A DNA stretch of 64,000 nt. It comes from Panulirus ornatus. Taxonomy: Eukaryota > Arthropoda > Malacostraca > Decapoda > Palinuridae. Location: NCBI RefSeq assembly GCF_036320965.1, contig NC_092289.1, positions 21,772,278 through 21,836,277 on the forward strand, read 5' to 3'. A model generated the notes under the pieces. That model made no database searches and had not been told where the DNA came from. It was given only the letters and a program-made list of their open reading frames with translations. Of the stretch, positions 36,401 through 50,700 are shown one piece after another. Numbering within the stretch: position 1 is the stretch's first letter; every line of letters begins with the position of its first letter. The position numbers and the translations under genes are program-made.

Positions 36401-39400
36401 CATAGGTGAATAAACTATGACTTCAATAATAGTGTATATCCATAAATGTTTATGACGAACTTTAGAGAGCAATGTTTAAGTACATGGGGATTGAGGAAAT
36501 ATTTTTCCTGACCATATGTACATATCATGTATATGTATATGTACATATTTTCATTTTTCATATTTGATCACCATTTCCCCCTTTAGTGAGATAGCAATAG
36601 GAACAGAGGAAGAAAGGCCACATCTAATCACATCCTTTCTCTAGCTGTCATGTGTAATGCACTAAACCCAAAGGCAAAATGAAAGTGAGATGGCTGGTGG
36701 CTGGCAGTGGTTGATGACGGTTGCCTTCATATGCACTTAATTCGTATATATATGGAAATGATTTGGTAAACAGAGAAGAGGTAGTAAAAGCTTTGTGGAA
36801 GATGAAAGCCGACAAGGTAGCAGGTTTGGATGGTATTGCAGTGGAATTTATTAAAAAAGGGGGTGACTCTACTGTTGACTGGTTGGTAAGGTTATCTAAT
36901 GTAAGCATGACTCATGCTGAGGTGCCTGAGGATTGGTGGAATGCTTGCATAGTGCCATTGTACAAAGTCAAAGGGGATAAAAGTGAGTGCTCAAATTACA
37001 GAGGTATAAGTTTGTTGAGTATTCCTGGGAAATTATATGGGAGGGTATTGACTGAGAGGGTGAAGGCATGTACAGAGCATCAGACTGGGGAAGAGCAGTG
37101 TGATTTCAGAAGTGGTTGAGGATGTGTGGATCAGGTATTTGCTTTGAAGAATGTATGTGAAAAATACTTAGAAAAGCAAACGGATTTGTATGTAGCATTA
37201 ATGGATCTGGAGAAGGCATATAATAGAGTTGATAGAGATGCTCTGTGGAGGGTATTAAGAATATATGGTGTGGGAGGCAAGTTGTTAGAAGCAGTGAAAA
37301 GTTTTTATCGAGGATGTAAGGCATGTGTACGAGTAGGAAGAGAGGAAAGTGATTGGTTCTCAGTGAATGTTGGTTTGTGGTAGGGGTGCGTGATGTCTCC
37401 ATAGTTGTTTAATTTGTTTATGGATGGGGTTGTTAGGGAGGTGAATGCAAGAGTTTTGGAAAGAGGGGCAAGTATGCAGTCTGTTGTGGATGAGAGAGCT
37501 TGGGAAGTGAGTCAGTTGTAGTTCGATGATGATACAGCGCTGGTGGCTGATTTATGTGAGAAACTGCAGAAGCTGGTGACTGAGTTTGGTAAAGTGTGTA
37601 AAAGAAGAAAGCTGAGAGTAAATGTGAATAAGAGCAAGGTACAGTAAGGTTGAGGGACAAGTCAATTGGGAGGTAAGTTTGAATGGAGAAAAACTGGAGG
37701 AAGTGTAGTGTTTTAGATATCCGTGAGTGGATTTGACAGCAAATGGAACAATGGACGTGGAAGTGAATCATACGGTTGGGAAGGGGGTGAAAGTTCTGGG
37801 AGTGTTGAAAAATGTGTGGAAGTCGAGAACGTTATCTTGGAAAGCAAAAATGGGTATGTTTGAAGGAATAGTGGTTCCAACAATGATATATGGTTGCGAG
37901 GCGTGGGCTATAGATAGAGTTGTGCGGAGGAGGGTGGATGTGTTGGAAATGAGATGTTTGAGGACAGTATGTGGTGTGAGGTGGTTTGATTGAGTAAGTA
38001 AAGAAAGGGTAAGAGAGATGTGTGGTAATAAAAAGAGTGTGGTTGAGAGAGCAGAAGAGGGTATTTTGAAATGGTTTGGTCACATGGAGAGAATGAGTGA
38101 GGAAAGATTGACAAAGAGGATATATGTGTCAGAGGTGGAGGGAACGAGGAGAAGTAGGAGACCAAATTGGAGGAGGAAAGATGGAGTGAAAAAGATTCTG
38201 AGTGATCAGGGCCTGAACATGCAGAAGAGTGAAAGGTGTGCAAGGAATAGAGTGAATTGGAACGATGTGGTATGCCAGGGTAGACGTGCTGTCAATGGAT
38301 TGAACCAGGGCATGTGAAGCGTCTGGGGTAAACCATGGAAAGTTTTATGGGCCCTGGATGTGGAAAGGGAGCTGTGGTTTTGGTGCATTATACATGACAG
38401 CTAGAGACTGAGTGTGAACGAATGTAGCCTTTGTTGTCTTTTCCTAGCGCTGCCTTGTGCACATGAGGGAGGAAGAGTTTGTCATTTCATGGCTGGCGGG
38501 GTGGTGACGGGAATGAATAAGGGCAGACAGTATGAATTATGTACAAGTGTATATATGTATATGACTTTGTGTATATATATGTATATGTTGAGATGCATAG
38601 ATATGTATATGTGCATGTGTGGACATGTATGTATATACATGTGTATGTGGGTGAGTTGGGCCATTCTTTTGTCTGCTTCCTTGTGCTACCTCGCTAATGC
38701 AGGAGACACTGACAAAGTATAATACATAAAATATAAATATATACACACAAACATGGATAGGGAGCTGTGGTTTTGGTGGATTACACATGACAGCTAAAGT
38801 CTAAGTGTGACGGATATATATATATATTCAGGATTACTCTGATATTCTGATGGATAGGTAAACTTTAAGAGCTAAATCTGGCTGGATATTTGGGCCTCTT
38901 ATCTCTACTAACCCTGTGTTTATACTGAAAACCAAAGAAAAACAATTTACGAACTGAGAATCATGAGATTTCTTGGTCCCTATATCACAAATAGTCATAA
39001 ATGATCAAGATGGATCAAATACTGCACTACGCTCAAAAAGAATTACCTATAAATCTCTTTTCACTTAGCAATTTCACGATCAAAATTGAAAAGTTTATAT
39101 GGAATACTGTACACAAAACTTTCCTTTTAACATCTTTATTTTCCATAACTGAATATCAAACCTGTGATGTGATAAGAGAATTCCAGATTGTAATTTAGAA
39201 ATCTGATGTAAAAATTTCTTGCATACACACAGGATCAGAAATCTGATGTGAATTTCTTGTACACATGGAGAACAAAACTAACCAAATGTAGAACAGATAC
39301 AGTTATTATATTAAATTCTTAAAACATACCTGCATCAGAAATAATCAGAGGAGCAGCAACATTGATCAGTTCATTTCCTTTTTTCACCTGCACAGCACAT

Positions 39401-40274
39401 GCACGTCCTCTCTCATCAATAATAATCTGGCTAACCTACAAAACAAACATGTCACAGTGAAATTCTTTTAATACGTCTTCTTTGACCTAGATCTGTTCAT
39501 TAGAATTACATCAAAGTTTGCATATGTGGCAATCTGAATTTTTTAGTGTAATATAATAAACGTTTGTGTAATGTGATTCTGAAGTGCAATTTTTGTTAAA
39601 GTAAAGCAATGACAGAATGATCTTTTAGAGTTATGTACTGATTTTTGGCAAAGAAAGAAAAGTACTGAGGTCTGAATGACATACTGTTACAGATACAGAA
39701 AAGTACCTGACTATTCAAGACAAACTGCTTAGGACAGCATGGGCACATAGAATGTTTAGAAGGATGTAAAATGTTATTTAAACCTTACAGAGAAGATGCT
39801 ATAAAAGCAAAACTACAAACTATGAACATTTCGTGCCACATCTACAGTCCAACTACTTTAGATCTTGATGTAGAATGGTTTTACCAAGCATCAAGTACAA
39901 CTAATCAAATACCAAGGAATATCATAACAATAGCCTGATAACTAAAGCATGTGCATCAGGAATAAAGATGTATAAGAAAAACATAAGCATTCAACAACTG
40001 ATGCCTGAAGGCAATGGGTATTTTTGACACGAGTTCTGGGACCAAACCACAATTATTTCTGATCTTTGTTAATAATTTGCTAGGATCTGAATCATGAAGC
40101 CTTACATATTTGTAAAATGCATGAATGAGGCACAAAGTAATTGAAAGTGCAACACCTCACAAATAAACCAAGATTAAACAGAATTAGTAAGACAAATATC
40201 AACTGTAATTCAACAAACAAGTGTTAAAATCATGAAATGAAAAAAGGTGAAAATTGATTAAGTGTGACTAGCAG

Positions 40275-40336
<62 letters not shown>

Positions 40337-43300
40337 GGGGGGGGGGGTTAATTAGAAACAGGTAATTACAAATAGGTAACTGCATACAAGAAATTTACAT
40401 GTTGATATTCTGCCCAACTCCATCATTAAAGAAGCATACCAAAAGGGTTGTATGAAAAGAAAACTATCTTGGTCTGTGTCAAAAATACCTTCAAATTTAC
40501 AGGCAGGGAAAGGTTCAAAAGAATGTCCAAGGTATACATTCAACCTACATCAGAGTACGTACCATCAGTCTGCACTTACATGAGGATACATGTAAAGATG
40601 CCAGAGAATGTTTTATGCAATACACTGTTTCATGCAGAAATTAAGGGAGATGAGATATGGCAAGAGGAGTGAAGCCCTTTAACTTAATGACCAAGATGAT
40701 GTTAACAAAGACCAGTTCAGTTTCATCTAGGAAGTGTGAAAGAATTTTTCAATTAAAGAAAAGCACTCATAAAACAAGCTTAGAAAAGAGTAGTAAATAC
40801 TAATAGCATTTGAAAGTTTAAAATTCTATATAACAGTAAGAAGAGGCTGACTTTACCTGCATAGATTTGAAATAAAATAATTCCATACTGGGCAAGGATA
40901 TGCCTACCTCAGCTCGAACAAGAACTCTGCCACCAGCAGCTTCAATGACAGGGATAATATTAAAGGCAATTTCTGATGCCCCACCTACTGGGTATGCACT
41001 ACCTGAGGACAGAAAAAATAAGCACACAAAAAATAGTTTCTGTAAACTAGAAGAGGAGATTTGCTGAGTAGTCTGGTCAAATCAGAGCATTCTTTACTGT
41101 CACTTCTATACCTGTACCTCTAATGCCTGTTCCCTCTGCGAACTTCCATCAAGGGTGTACCCAAGGTAAAAGAGTCTCCACTTATTCCTGTCCTTACATG
41201 ACTCCCTTGCATACAACATTTCTCTCCCTACAGTAATCTTCCACTCTCTTTCCCCATGTCACAGGTGGTCCTCCTCTCACACCAACACCTCTGATCATAT
41301 GTTCTCATTGTAAACTCTACATCTTCCATTCTTTCCACATGCCTAAATCACCTTAAAGTATTATGTTTCACCCACTCCACAATTCAGCCCCTTTGAATTC
41401 TCTTCCATAACAAATTTCTCTTACACCCCCTCATTTATTTCTTCATACCATCTAGTCATATAACATACCCCTCTCAAATAGCTCATTTCCACAGCCTGGA
41501 TTCTAGGCCTCCATGATTTATTCCATGTCCACATTATGGGTGCATAGGTTGGGGTCAGGAGGACTACGCTGTCCCTTAGGGAGGGACTTCAGTTCAATTC
41601 CAGTTTTCAATGCAGAACAATATCTTTCATTTCTAATCTAACACCCTAAATTCCATACAAAATAATGTAAAAAACTAAAAACAATTAAGGTAATTACTTT
41701 TGAAATCTTGAAGAAAGACTGCTCATTTGATGAAGCAGTGCCACAACGAAAAACCAATCTTTGTCTATAGAAATGAAGTTCTATTTTCATGAAATCTTTC
41801 TGTATAGAAATTGAGTTTTTTCTTACATACATGCCATTTCCCACACAAGTAAGGTAGCATCAAGAACAGATGACTGAACCCTACACTGAAAAATCCTCAC
41901 TTGGCTCTTTGCCCTGTTCCTTCTTTTGGAAAGTAATACAAGAGGAAAGGATTTCCAGCCCTCTACTCCTGCCATATTTAGCTGCCTTCTACGACATAAA
42001 GGGAATATACATAAGTGGTATTCTTTCTCTCTTATCCCCAGGAACACATTCTTCTAAAAATTATCAGAAAAGTCTTAATCCATATTTCATCTCTTCTTTT
42101 ATTTTCCAAATTTCATAAAAAACAAAATTTTTTTCCAAACATGAATGTACTTGGTCCTCTTCCCCAAAAGGTAAACAGAACGTTGAATTGCAGGAGCTGG
42201 ACCCTGATGCATAATGTGTGACTAACCTTACATAGAAATGAACTCTCACATCCTACAAGTTGCGATGGCAACTGAGTGGGGAAGGCTTGGAAATCCTCCT
42301 CTCCTGTTTTCTTTCTAAAAGAAGGAACAGAGGACGGAGCCAAGCGACAACTTTTTTCCCTCTAACTCAGCCATCTGTTCGTAGCACTACCCAGCTCACA
42401 TGAGGCATAACAAACACATAATCTTTCTTTTCTATTGCCATCGTTTTTATAATTACTTGCCTTGTGAGGTAGCATCAGGAAAAATGAACAATAAATTCAT
42501 TTGGGCATGTCCAATTTCTAGATGTCATGTAAACAGTGCAAAAACCAAAGTTTATGATAATCATCATAATTCACTGAAGATGCCATGCTCTGGTTTCTGT
42601 ACATTATTCATGACAGCCGATGTTGATGACCTACCATCTACAAAGGGACTGCAGCAAATGTATGTAGATAGCATACACATATATATCAAGAAGCAGATTC
42701 ATCTAGTAATCTGTAAATGAACAAAGTCAATAGATTTTCAAAATGTGTGATATTTCTTGCACATAACTATGTCAAACATATGGTGCTATCATTAAATGAA
42801 ATCACCACACACACACACAAAAATAATTTCAGACTACACGATTTATCACTTCCAGCATAATAAAACTAAAACTGCATAAAAACTAAATATTACCTGTAAG
42901 AAAATGTGTGTGAAGGAACGTTTGCATTGGGAAGCCTGCCTTGCTTGGAGGGGTACCAAAGTCACCAAAACAATAGCAGAATATATCCCGCAACTCCTGG
43001 TTTTCTGTTATATCCTTGATGATGGAGAGAAAAATAAGTTTTTCAAAAAATCATTCATCTAACAACAGCAAAGTTAAAGCTAATAATAGCTAGTTAATAA
43101 TGCCTTACTTTAATATGACAGAGAAATGTTTGAACTGTTGGGCTCTTATGTTCGAACACCATATTACCCTATCCTTTTCCTTTATCAGATGAAATAACTT
43201 CACATGCTAACATGCTATGGGGACCTTTATTCTACTAATGTTCATTTGGAATAGCAATGGTCTGCATAGATAGCATGGTGGAAAATATTTTAGCAGATTA

Positions 43301-46300
43301 AATCTAAAATACAGCAACAACTATTACACCTACATTAAAGCCGAGTCATACTTATCATTTCAGTTATCATTTCCCCAAATTCTGAATATATCATGATATT
43401 GTGTAAGGAATGACAATTTAAGACAGGTGTAATAGTAAACTGAGTTTACTTGACAGAGCTGTATGGTGTGTGCTAAAGTGGTCTGGACACCTGGAGAGAA
43501 TGAGTGAAAAGTGACTGAGTAGGAAGATGCATACATCAGACTTGGAGGGAGTGAGGAGGATCAGCAGACCAAAAATGAGATCATTTCTATTACACAAGAC
43601 CATTTCTAAGAAAGACCCCTGGCATTATCCAGGATCTCTCTAAAGGCACCTGCAGCCAAAGACTGTGATTCTTCCAACAGAAGAGAAATGAACACTCCTT
43701 TAGAATAAGAGGTTCTCTGACAAGATTGTACTTCCAGTGACAGCCTCACCAAAGGTGACTTTTCACTTGCAGTGTAACCTTAAGCAAGCAGAGACCAGAA
43801 TATCTCCGACATGAGCTGGAGGAATGAAGGGAAAAATGCTTTATCAGGGCCTGAACATGCAGATGGGTGACTTTCAGACTGAAGAGTTTGTATTCCATGG
43901 TGTGATCTACCTAGTACTGGTTATCAAAACAAGTGAAATTAAAGAACACCTGCTTACAGTGTTAGTGTGTTCACAGAAGGAACAGATTTAGGAATTCTAC
44001 ATGTAGTTCACTGTACATTCTTTCGAATATGTTTCTTGAATCTTCTCTTTAGTAAATAAATGTTACCTACCCAAACCACTTCCTTGCATGTCTTGGCATT
44101 CCATTTATAAAAAGTGGTGAAAAAGTTGATAAGTCCTGTAACCTGCAACAACCAAACAGCCCACAGTGGTATGAACTTCACTATCATTGATTGTGCATTA
44201 CTTGGACGAAGCTCCTTCATTAGCTTGAAGAATCTGAAAAAATAGGCAAATAAGCATTTACCCTAAAAAACAACACAAATGTCTATCAAAACCAATCTTA
44301 TCCAGTGACCAGAATTAAAGCCAAAAGCCATGGAACTCAGGCTGTTAAAAGCAAATTACCGATTGGATATAGAAACAGGTATACATTTCAGATGGGAGAA
44401 ACTGTGGAGGTGGAATAACTGAGTGAAAGATGGCTTGAGTGACTGGGGCGTGAACATGCAGGAGAATGTGAAGCATGTTTGTGAGAGCAGACTGGAGCAA
44501 CGTAGTCTACTGGGGGATATGTGCTGTCAATAGGCTGAACCAAGGCATATGAAGCATTCGGGGGAAAATAAGTAAATGCAGTGGAATTGGCTGTGGATAG
44601 GAGGACTCTGGCTTTGGTGCATTACACATGACAGATAAAGAGTGGTTGTAACTAAATGAGGCTGTTCTTCATCTGTTTCTGATGCCACCTCACTACAAGG
44701 GAAAAAACAAATTAGTATGAATCAAATCAATATTACTATAAATCCTCAGGGACCTTTTTATGGGGCTCCTGCAGCTTTACGGTTATGCTACAATCAGCTA
44801 GAAAATGATGGACTTCTTCGGAGAGAGAAATCTTTGATGAGACTATAATCCTTTTTGTCCATTAGTAGGCAGTAATTGGTAAGCAGCAACTGACCAGGTA
44901 CTACCTGCCTGAGTTTTGGAAAGGTCATTGAAGCATTGAAGCTTCGCAGAGCCAGCACTTCAGTGGTTGTCAAGTTGTACTCCCCTGACCCAGATAGCCG
45001 TCTTTTTTTTACTGCCTCACCCAAACGTGAACTGTCAGTATTATGTCCACAAATATACAATCTCTCCTTGTCATAAATAACACTTGATAACACTTAACTC
45101 ACACAACTTATTCTTCGTAACTCTAGCTTTTCCTGTGGTAAATGCTATGTGCCAGCCTTACCTTTTGGCAAAATGGTAGGAACAATTGACAAAGGTAGTA
45201 AGTAAAACCAGTAGGCAGGAGAAAAAGTGGAAACATTTGGTAGAAGTAATAGGTTGGAACATTAGGCAGAGACATTAAATAAAGGCAGTTTGTACGAACA
45301 CTGGGTAGAAGCCTCTGGAAACACTGTGCTAAAGTTGCCTTTTGCCAGTGGTTTTTTAGGGTATGACACTAAAGGCTAAGAAGTGGTAGTGGAATTCATT
45401 AGCTATGGAGACTCTCACTATCGCCAGCCTCTTGAGGAAGTTCCTGAGGAAACAGGCATCTGAGATACAGATAGACAGATTGTAATCCTTTTTGTCCATT
45501 GATGATAATACTGCACAACCTCGCTCAAAGCGACATTTCATTTATGGTGTAACATCATTCAGGTGAGGTCCAGTAATGGGATAACAATAATACATAATAA
45601 TATATAAAAACAATTTTCACAGAGAGAATCTCTTAGCTCTTCTACTGATTAAAGTCACGTTTAGAAAATAAACTGAATCTATACCTGTCAATATTTTCTG
45701 CTTCAGATGGGAATTTCTTTTTGAGAGACTCCTGCCAGTTGCCTTTTCCACAGATGACAGGATATTTCCGATGTTCTTTACCTTTTTCTGCAAATACTAC
45801 GATATCATATTCATCACCTGAGGAAAAGAGAGCACCTTTCAAGTGTCTAGTATTTCTCTACCTAGTACGATATCATATTCATCACCTGAGCAAAAGAGAG
45901 CACCTTTCAAGTGTCTAGTATTTCTTTACCTGAGGAAAATGATGAGAAAGTGGTTGAAGTGAATAATGTCAAAATAGACTAAAAGATATTCAGAACTGTA
46001 ATAGGTATTAAACAAAGGATTTAGGTTTTGGACAAAGAAAAACTATTTCTCCTCTGCTGGAAAAGTCTGATGGCAGTGTGGATGGAGACATCTGTTAAAG
46101 TCAAAAAATTATGAAGCTTTTACAGCTATGCAAAAGACTCTGTTCACTCTAGTACATTGGATATAAGCTGTAGATATTTGTGAGTGAAATATGAGGCTGT
46201 GTACACTTTATTCATATCATGTAAATTGGATCAGAGTTGATAATAACACAGAAAGTAAACAGCAATTATACTATAATACCATGAAGAGCAACTTACTCAG

Positions 46301-47739
46301 TGGTGCCCATTCAAGCTGACCATTTGTGATCTGATCAACATATGTCTTAGACAATGACTGGAAATTCATTTCACCGATGTAATGGATGCCAACATCAAAC
46401 TCATATCCCTTGTCTATGAATGTATGGCAGCAGCCACCAGCCTGTTGTACGAGAATAGTTTTACAAAAGAATATTCTGACTGTGCTTCATCTCATATGTA
46501 ATTATCGAGTTGGAAATATCTAAAGACATACATAATCAACATATGATTAACTACACCTCTATTACACACTAAGAGCTAATGTTCCCAGAAAGTTAAGTAA
46601 AGAAATGGAATGATGCACTCCAGGCAAAGAACACTACTGGTGTGAACAAATTTTCACCTGAACAATTGATTTACTTCTGCAATAATCAGGGAGCAATCAT
46701 CATTGTACAGATATCTTCTCTAATACAACTTTGTTTAAGGTGGCCAATAAATATTCAGTGTGACCAGAAGTTAGGTACACCACTAATTACTTCATCCTTC
46801 CCTGAAAATGCATCTAGCTCATCCAATCTTGTAAGTTTTTGAATGGTATTTATTGTTACATAAAATGAATAGCAGTATACCATATGCTGGACTCTCCAAA
46901 GCAGATGGATTATGATACTGTATGTCACTCAACTGGGTCTAATATATGTACTAACCATATTTCTGAACACTTCCCTGTTGTATTTTAAGACAAATTTGAC
47001 AAAACAACATATAATTTACTTCCTTAACAATTCTCCTGTTCTGGTGATATGCCAAGATCAACTCCTTTTCAATTACAAATTCATGTAATTTGTTTCCTGT
47101 CTGACAGTCATACATACATCTAATTGTCATATTGTTGTCACCACTTTGCATTAGACAGGGCTGAATTTCATCTTTTAAATATCTGACAGTTGATGTTTGT
47201 TGAAGTCTCCTTGTAGGGTTTCAGACACCTGAACACTGTTATCATTCTCATAGTCTTAGCATCATCTACAAACATTTCCACATATGATTCTGCTCCTTCG
47301 AGCATATCATTTACATATTTCATGAACAATATGGTATGACAACCATACATTCTGACAACTATATACTCTGATAACTAAGCCATGTGGACACTACTAACTT
47401 CTGGTTATCTAAAAAATACCCAATATACCCATCCACCTCTCTTTTTTCTAAGCTGTTTGTTAATCTGTCTCTAACATAGTTACTTTCTCCATGAATAATC
47501 ATTTCAGCTTATCCTTTTAAATATTTTAGATACCTGTCAAGAGATACTGTGCTACCTGCCTAAGCACAATAATCGAATCTTTAACCCTCTTTCCTCCCTA
47601 GATTTATCTTGATCTTCACCTAAAATGGGTTTAGCAATCATTTTAATAATTACTAAAGCCTACCTTACTTCTGCCAATTATGGTGTAAAAAGAATGTCCA
47701 AGTAAAAGTGATAAATTAGGCAATTTGAAAAGAAGAAGG

Positions 47740-47772
<33 letters not shown>

Positions 47773-50700
47773 AGAAGAAGAAGAAGAAGAAGAAGAAGAA
47801 GAAGAAGAAACAGCTTTCTCAAAGAAATGTTATGAATATATTTTTCCAATACCTATGTTCATGTCATCAATTCAACGTACACCATAACCTAAAATCTTAC
47901 AAATGATATGTCACCAGCTTGGGGCATACTCTGTATATACATTCTCGCTTTTCCTATTGTATGTACAGCAATCAACACAGTTTCACTCATGAAATGAAAT
48001 GTTTTGGAAGACTGCGCATTTGTAATCTTGGTTAAGAATATAGTAAAGAATATATATAATGTATACAAATCAATTTCCTTATTGAATACAAAAGGGTACT
48101 TTAAAACTTCAAGGATTCCTTCTCCAAAGGTTCCTGCAACTTCAATCATGTGCTACAATCATTGGTAATGAAAAGAATGCACTCTACTGATACCTTTTTG
48201 AAGATGACTTTTCACTTTCGGCACAACCACAAATGGACAGAGTCTGTTATCTCAAACTATAAGGTATATTCATATACATTCACATGTTTGATTGACATAA
48301 ATGTGGGGAAAAAGTTACCTGGTCATGTTGTTCCAACACTAAGACTCTCTTGCCAGCCTTCGCCAAAATTGCAGCAGTAGACAATCCCCCAATACCGCTG
48401 CCTATCACAATGGCATTCAGGTTCTCTGGAACTCTGTCTGAGCTGAAACCTGCAGATATCATTTATCACTGCTGTAATCAGGGACATAAAACATATTCAA
48501 TAAAATGTATTGATAAGTAAGACTTGTGCACCCACAATGAAGACATGATGTACTTCTTTTATTTGCCTTTGCAGGTTAGGCTATACATTTCATGTTTACT
48601 CTCTGAAGATATCAGCCATAAATTCTGAAACAAGCATAATTCTTTTGTAGATGTTTTAAACACTGCAGCAAGTTATTCAAAGTGTTAAGCTATACCTGGG
48701 TGCAGGATGACTTGAATTCAATACATTCTTTTGAATGGCAAAGAAATCTTTTATAATTATGACATGCATCTGTGTTGCTGATGTTTCACCATGAGCTAAA
48801 CCTTTACCTTTACCTTTCTGCTCCAGGAACCCCTCCTCTGGAGCTCCTGCAGTGCTCAAGAAACCAGTTATATCCACAGGGATGGACCACAGGTCAAGGA
48901 GTATGATGATGTGTATGTGTCTGTGTAAGGTAATGCAAGAAATTTAGGGGCGAGTCTTCATTGTCTTCAGTATGGAATTCACGTTTTGGGCATGAGGGAT
49001 TTGAGATACAATGAATCTGTGTTTGTAATAATATAGAAATGGGGGTGTCTACAGCACAGATGAGAATGTGTAGTTTGTATTTGTCTAGGTAATGTGGTTT
49101 CAGTTTGGTGTATGTTTTTCAAGCAGTTTTCAAAACTAATTTGGGAAGGCAGTTTTTTAGAGCTGGTCTGGTCATTTCAATATGTGCATGTTTTATCAGC
49201 ATTGTTTGTTGAGGTTGGGAGATCTATGAGTATAGGTTTCTGAACTGTAAATTTGGGGTAAGTTCAATATTTCTTTCTGGGGGTTGGTGGTTAATTATGG
49301 AGCAGTTTGGATGGGAAGGCTCTAGTGCCCACATCCCACCTTCTACAATCCACATACTTCTCTTGTACATGTAAGTGCTGCTCCCTAAACAAATCCCATT
49401 CCTCACCCAATTCCCTAGTTCTGTTTCGCTTGAACCTTTTCTCTCATTAAATAATGATGATAATGGCCCAACCAAAAGTGACTCTTCCAATGTACTGTAA
49501 CATCAAGCAGGCATTAACATGATACAGATGTGTCATTCACCCCCCACATCAAAAATGTCAACACATAATGCAACACACACTCAAACTGCCCTCAAAATGT
49601 TAAGAGGTATCAGATTTGTGGGCAAGATAAAGAATACCTTTGTATTTTCTACAAACATTTCATCTACTCCATCATGAACTACACCTCACCTGACTGGTAA
49701 CCTGTCTTCTCAAAAGCAAATATAACAAATGTTGCACACCACACAAAACAGAACAATCACAAGCTTCCTAGCAGCCAAAAACACTCAATGCCTACACATG
49801 AAACAGAGATTTTCCTAATAAAATCACACCTCAATGTATTTAGCACTCAATTCTCTGAAACAGCAGACTCCTTCCATTCAAACCAATCCATAACTAACTA
49901 TCACCCGACAAGCAGAAATATGAAGCTCAATTCAGCTACACACTTCAGCAACCTCTACCCACAGATCCCCAAACCCTGAGTAAACACATCACTGACAAAA
50001 CACATATACACTGAAATGACCCAAAAAAGCAATCAACATAAAACCTCCCAACTCATTCATTTATCTATTCACTACTGTACCCTTCCTAGGTCTTCTTGTA
50101 AGTTGTCTGCACCCTCCCTAACTCTCTCATATGCTTGTCATGTAAAACAAAGGTGTTCTCGTATGATTCAATTCCTCAGGGCAAATCATTGACATGACTG
50201 GAAATAAAAGTAATCCCATTATTGAACCCTGTGAAACACCACCTGTTCCTTTCTCACAGTCTAACATGTATTTTATTACCGTAATGATGAACTTGCAATG
50301 TCAGTACAAGAGGTGGAGCTTGGTCAGGTCAATGAAAACAACTTTCAAGAGTATTCCTTTATACGACAGTCTATTCAGAGGGTTTATACTTAATTTCATG
50401 TGGGCCTCATGCCACTGCAGAAAGCTTTGTCAAAAAATAGCAACATGTTGCAAAATTATTATAGGCACAGCTCATAGTTATCTTGTTAAGAAGACAGAAA
50501 CTATGGGAACAATAATGCTGCACTAATGCTATGATTCTATAACACGTCAGAACGCTATTTCATAAGCTTCTAAGAAGGAGGAACAAGAGTGAAATGTAAA
50601 CACAGATCAAGGTGTAGTACTTAACTACTGTGACATGAAAGCAAGGTTATATCACAGCATGCTGAACTGAAAATGGAAAAAGTGTAATGATCAAAGGCTT

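Noticed and set aside
47643..47849. Leucine-run frame
   Set aside because: Product of the (AAG)n microsatellite.
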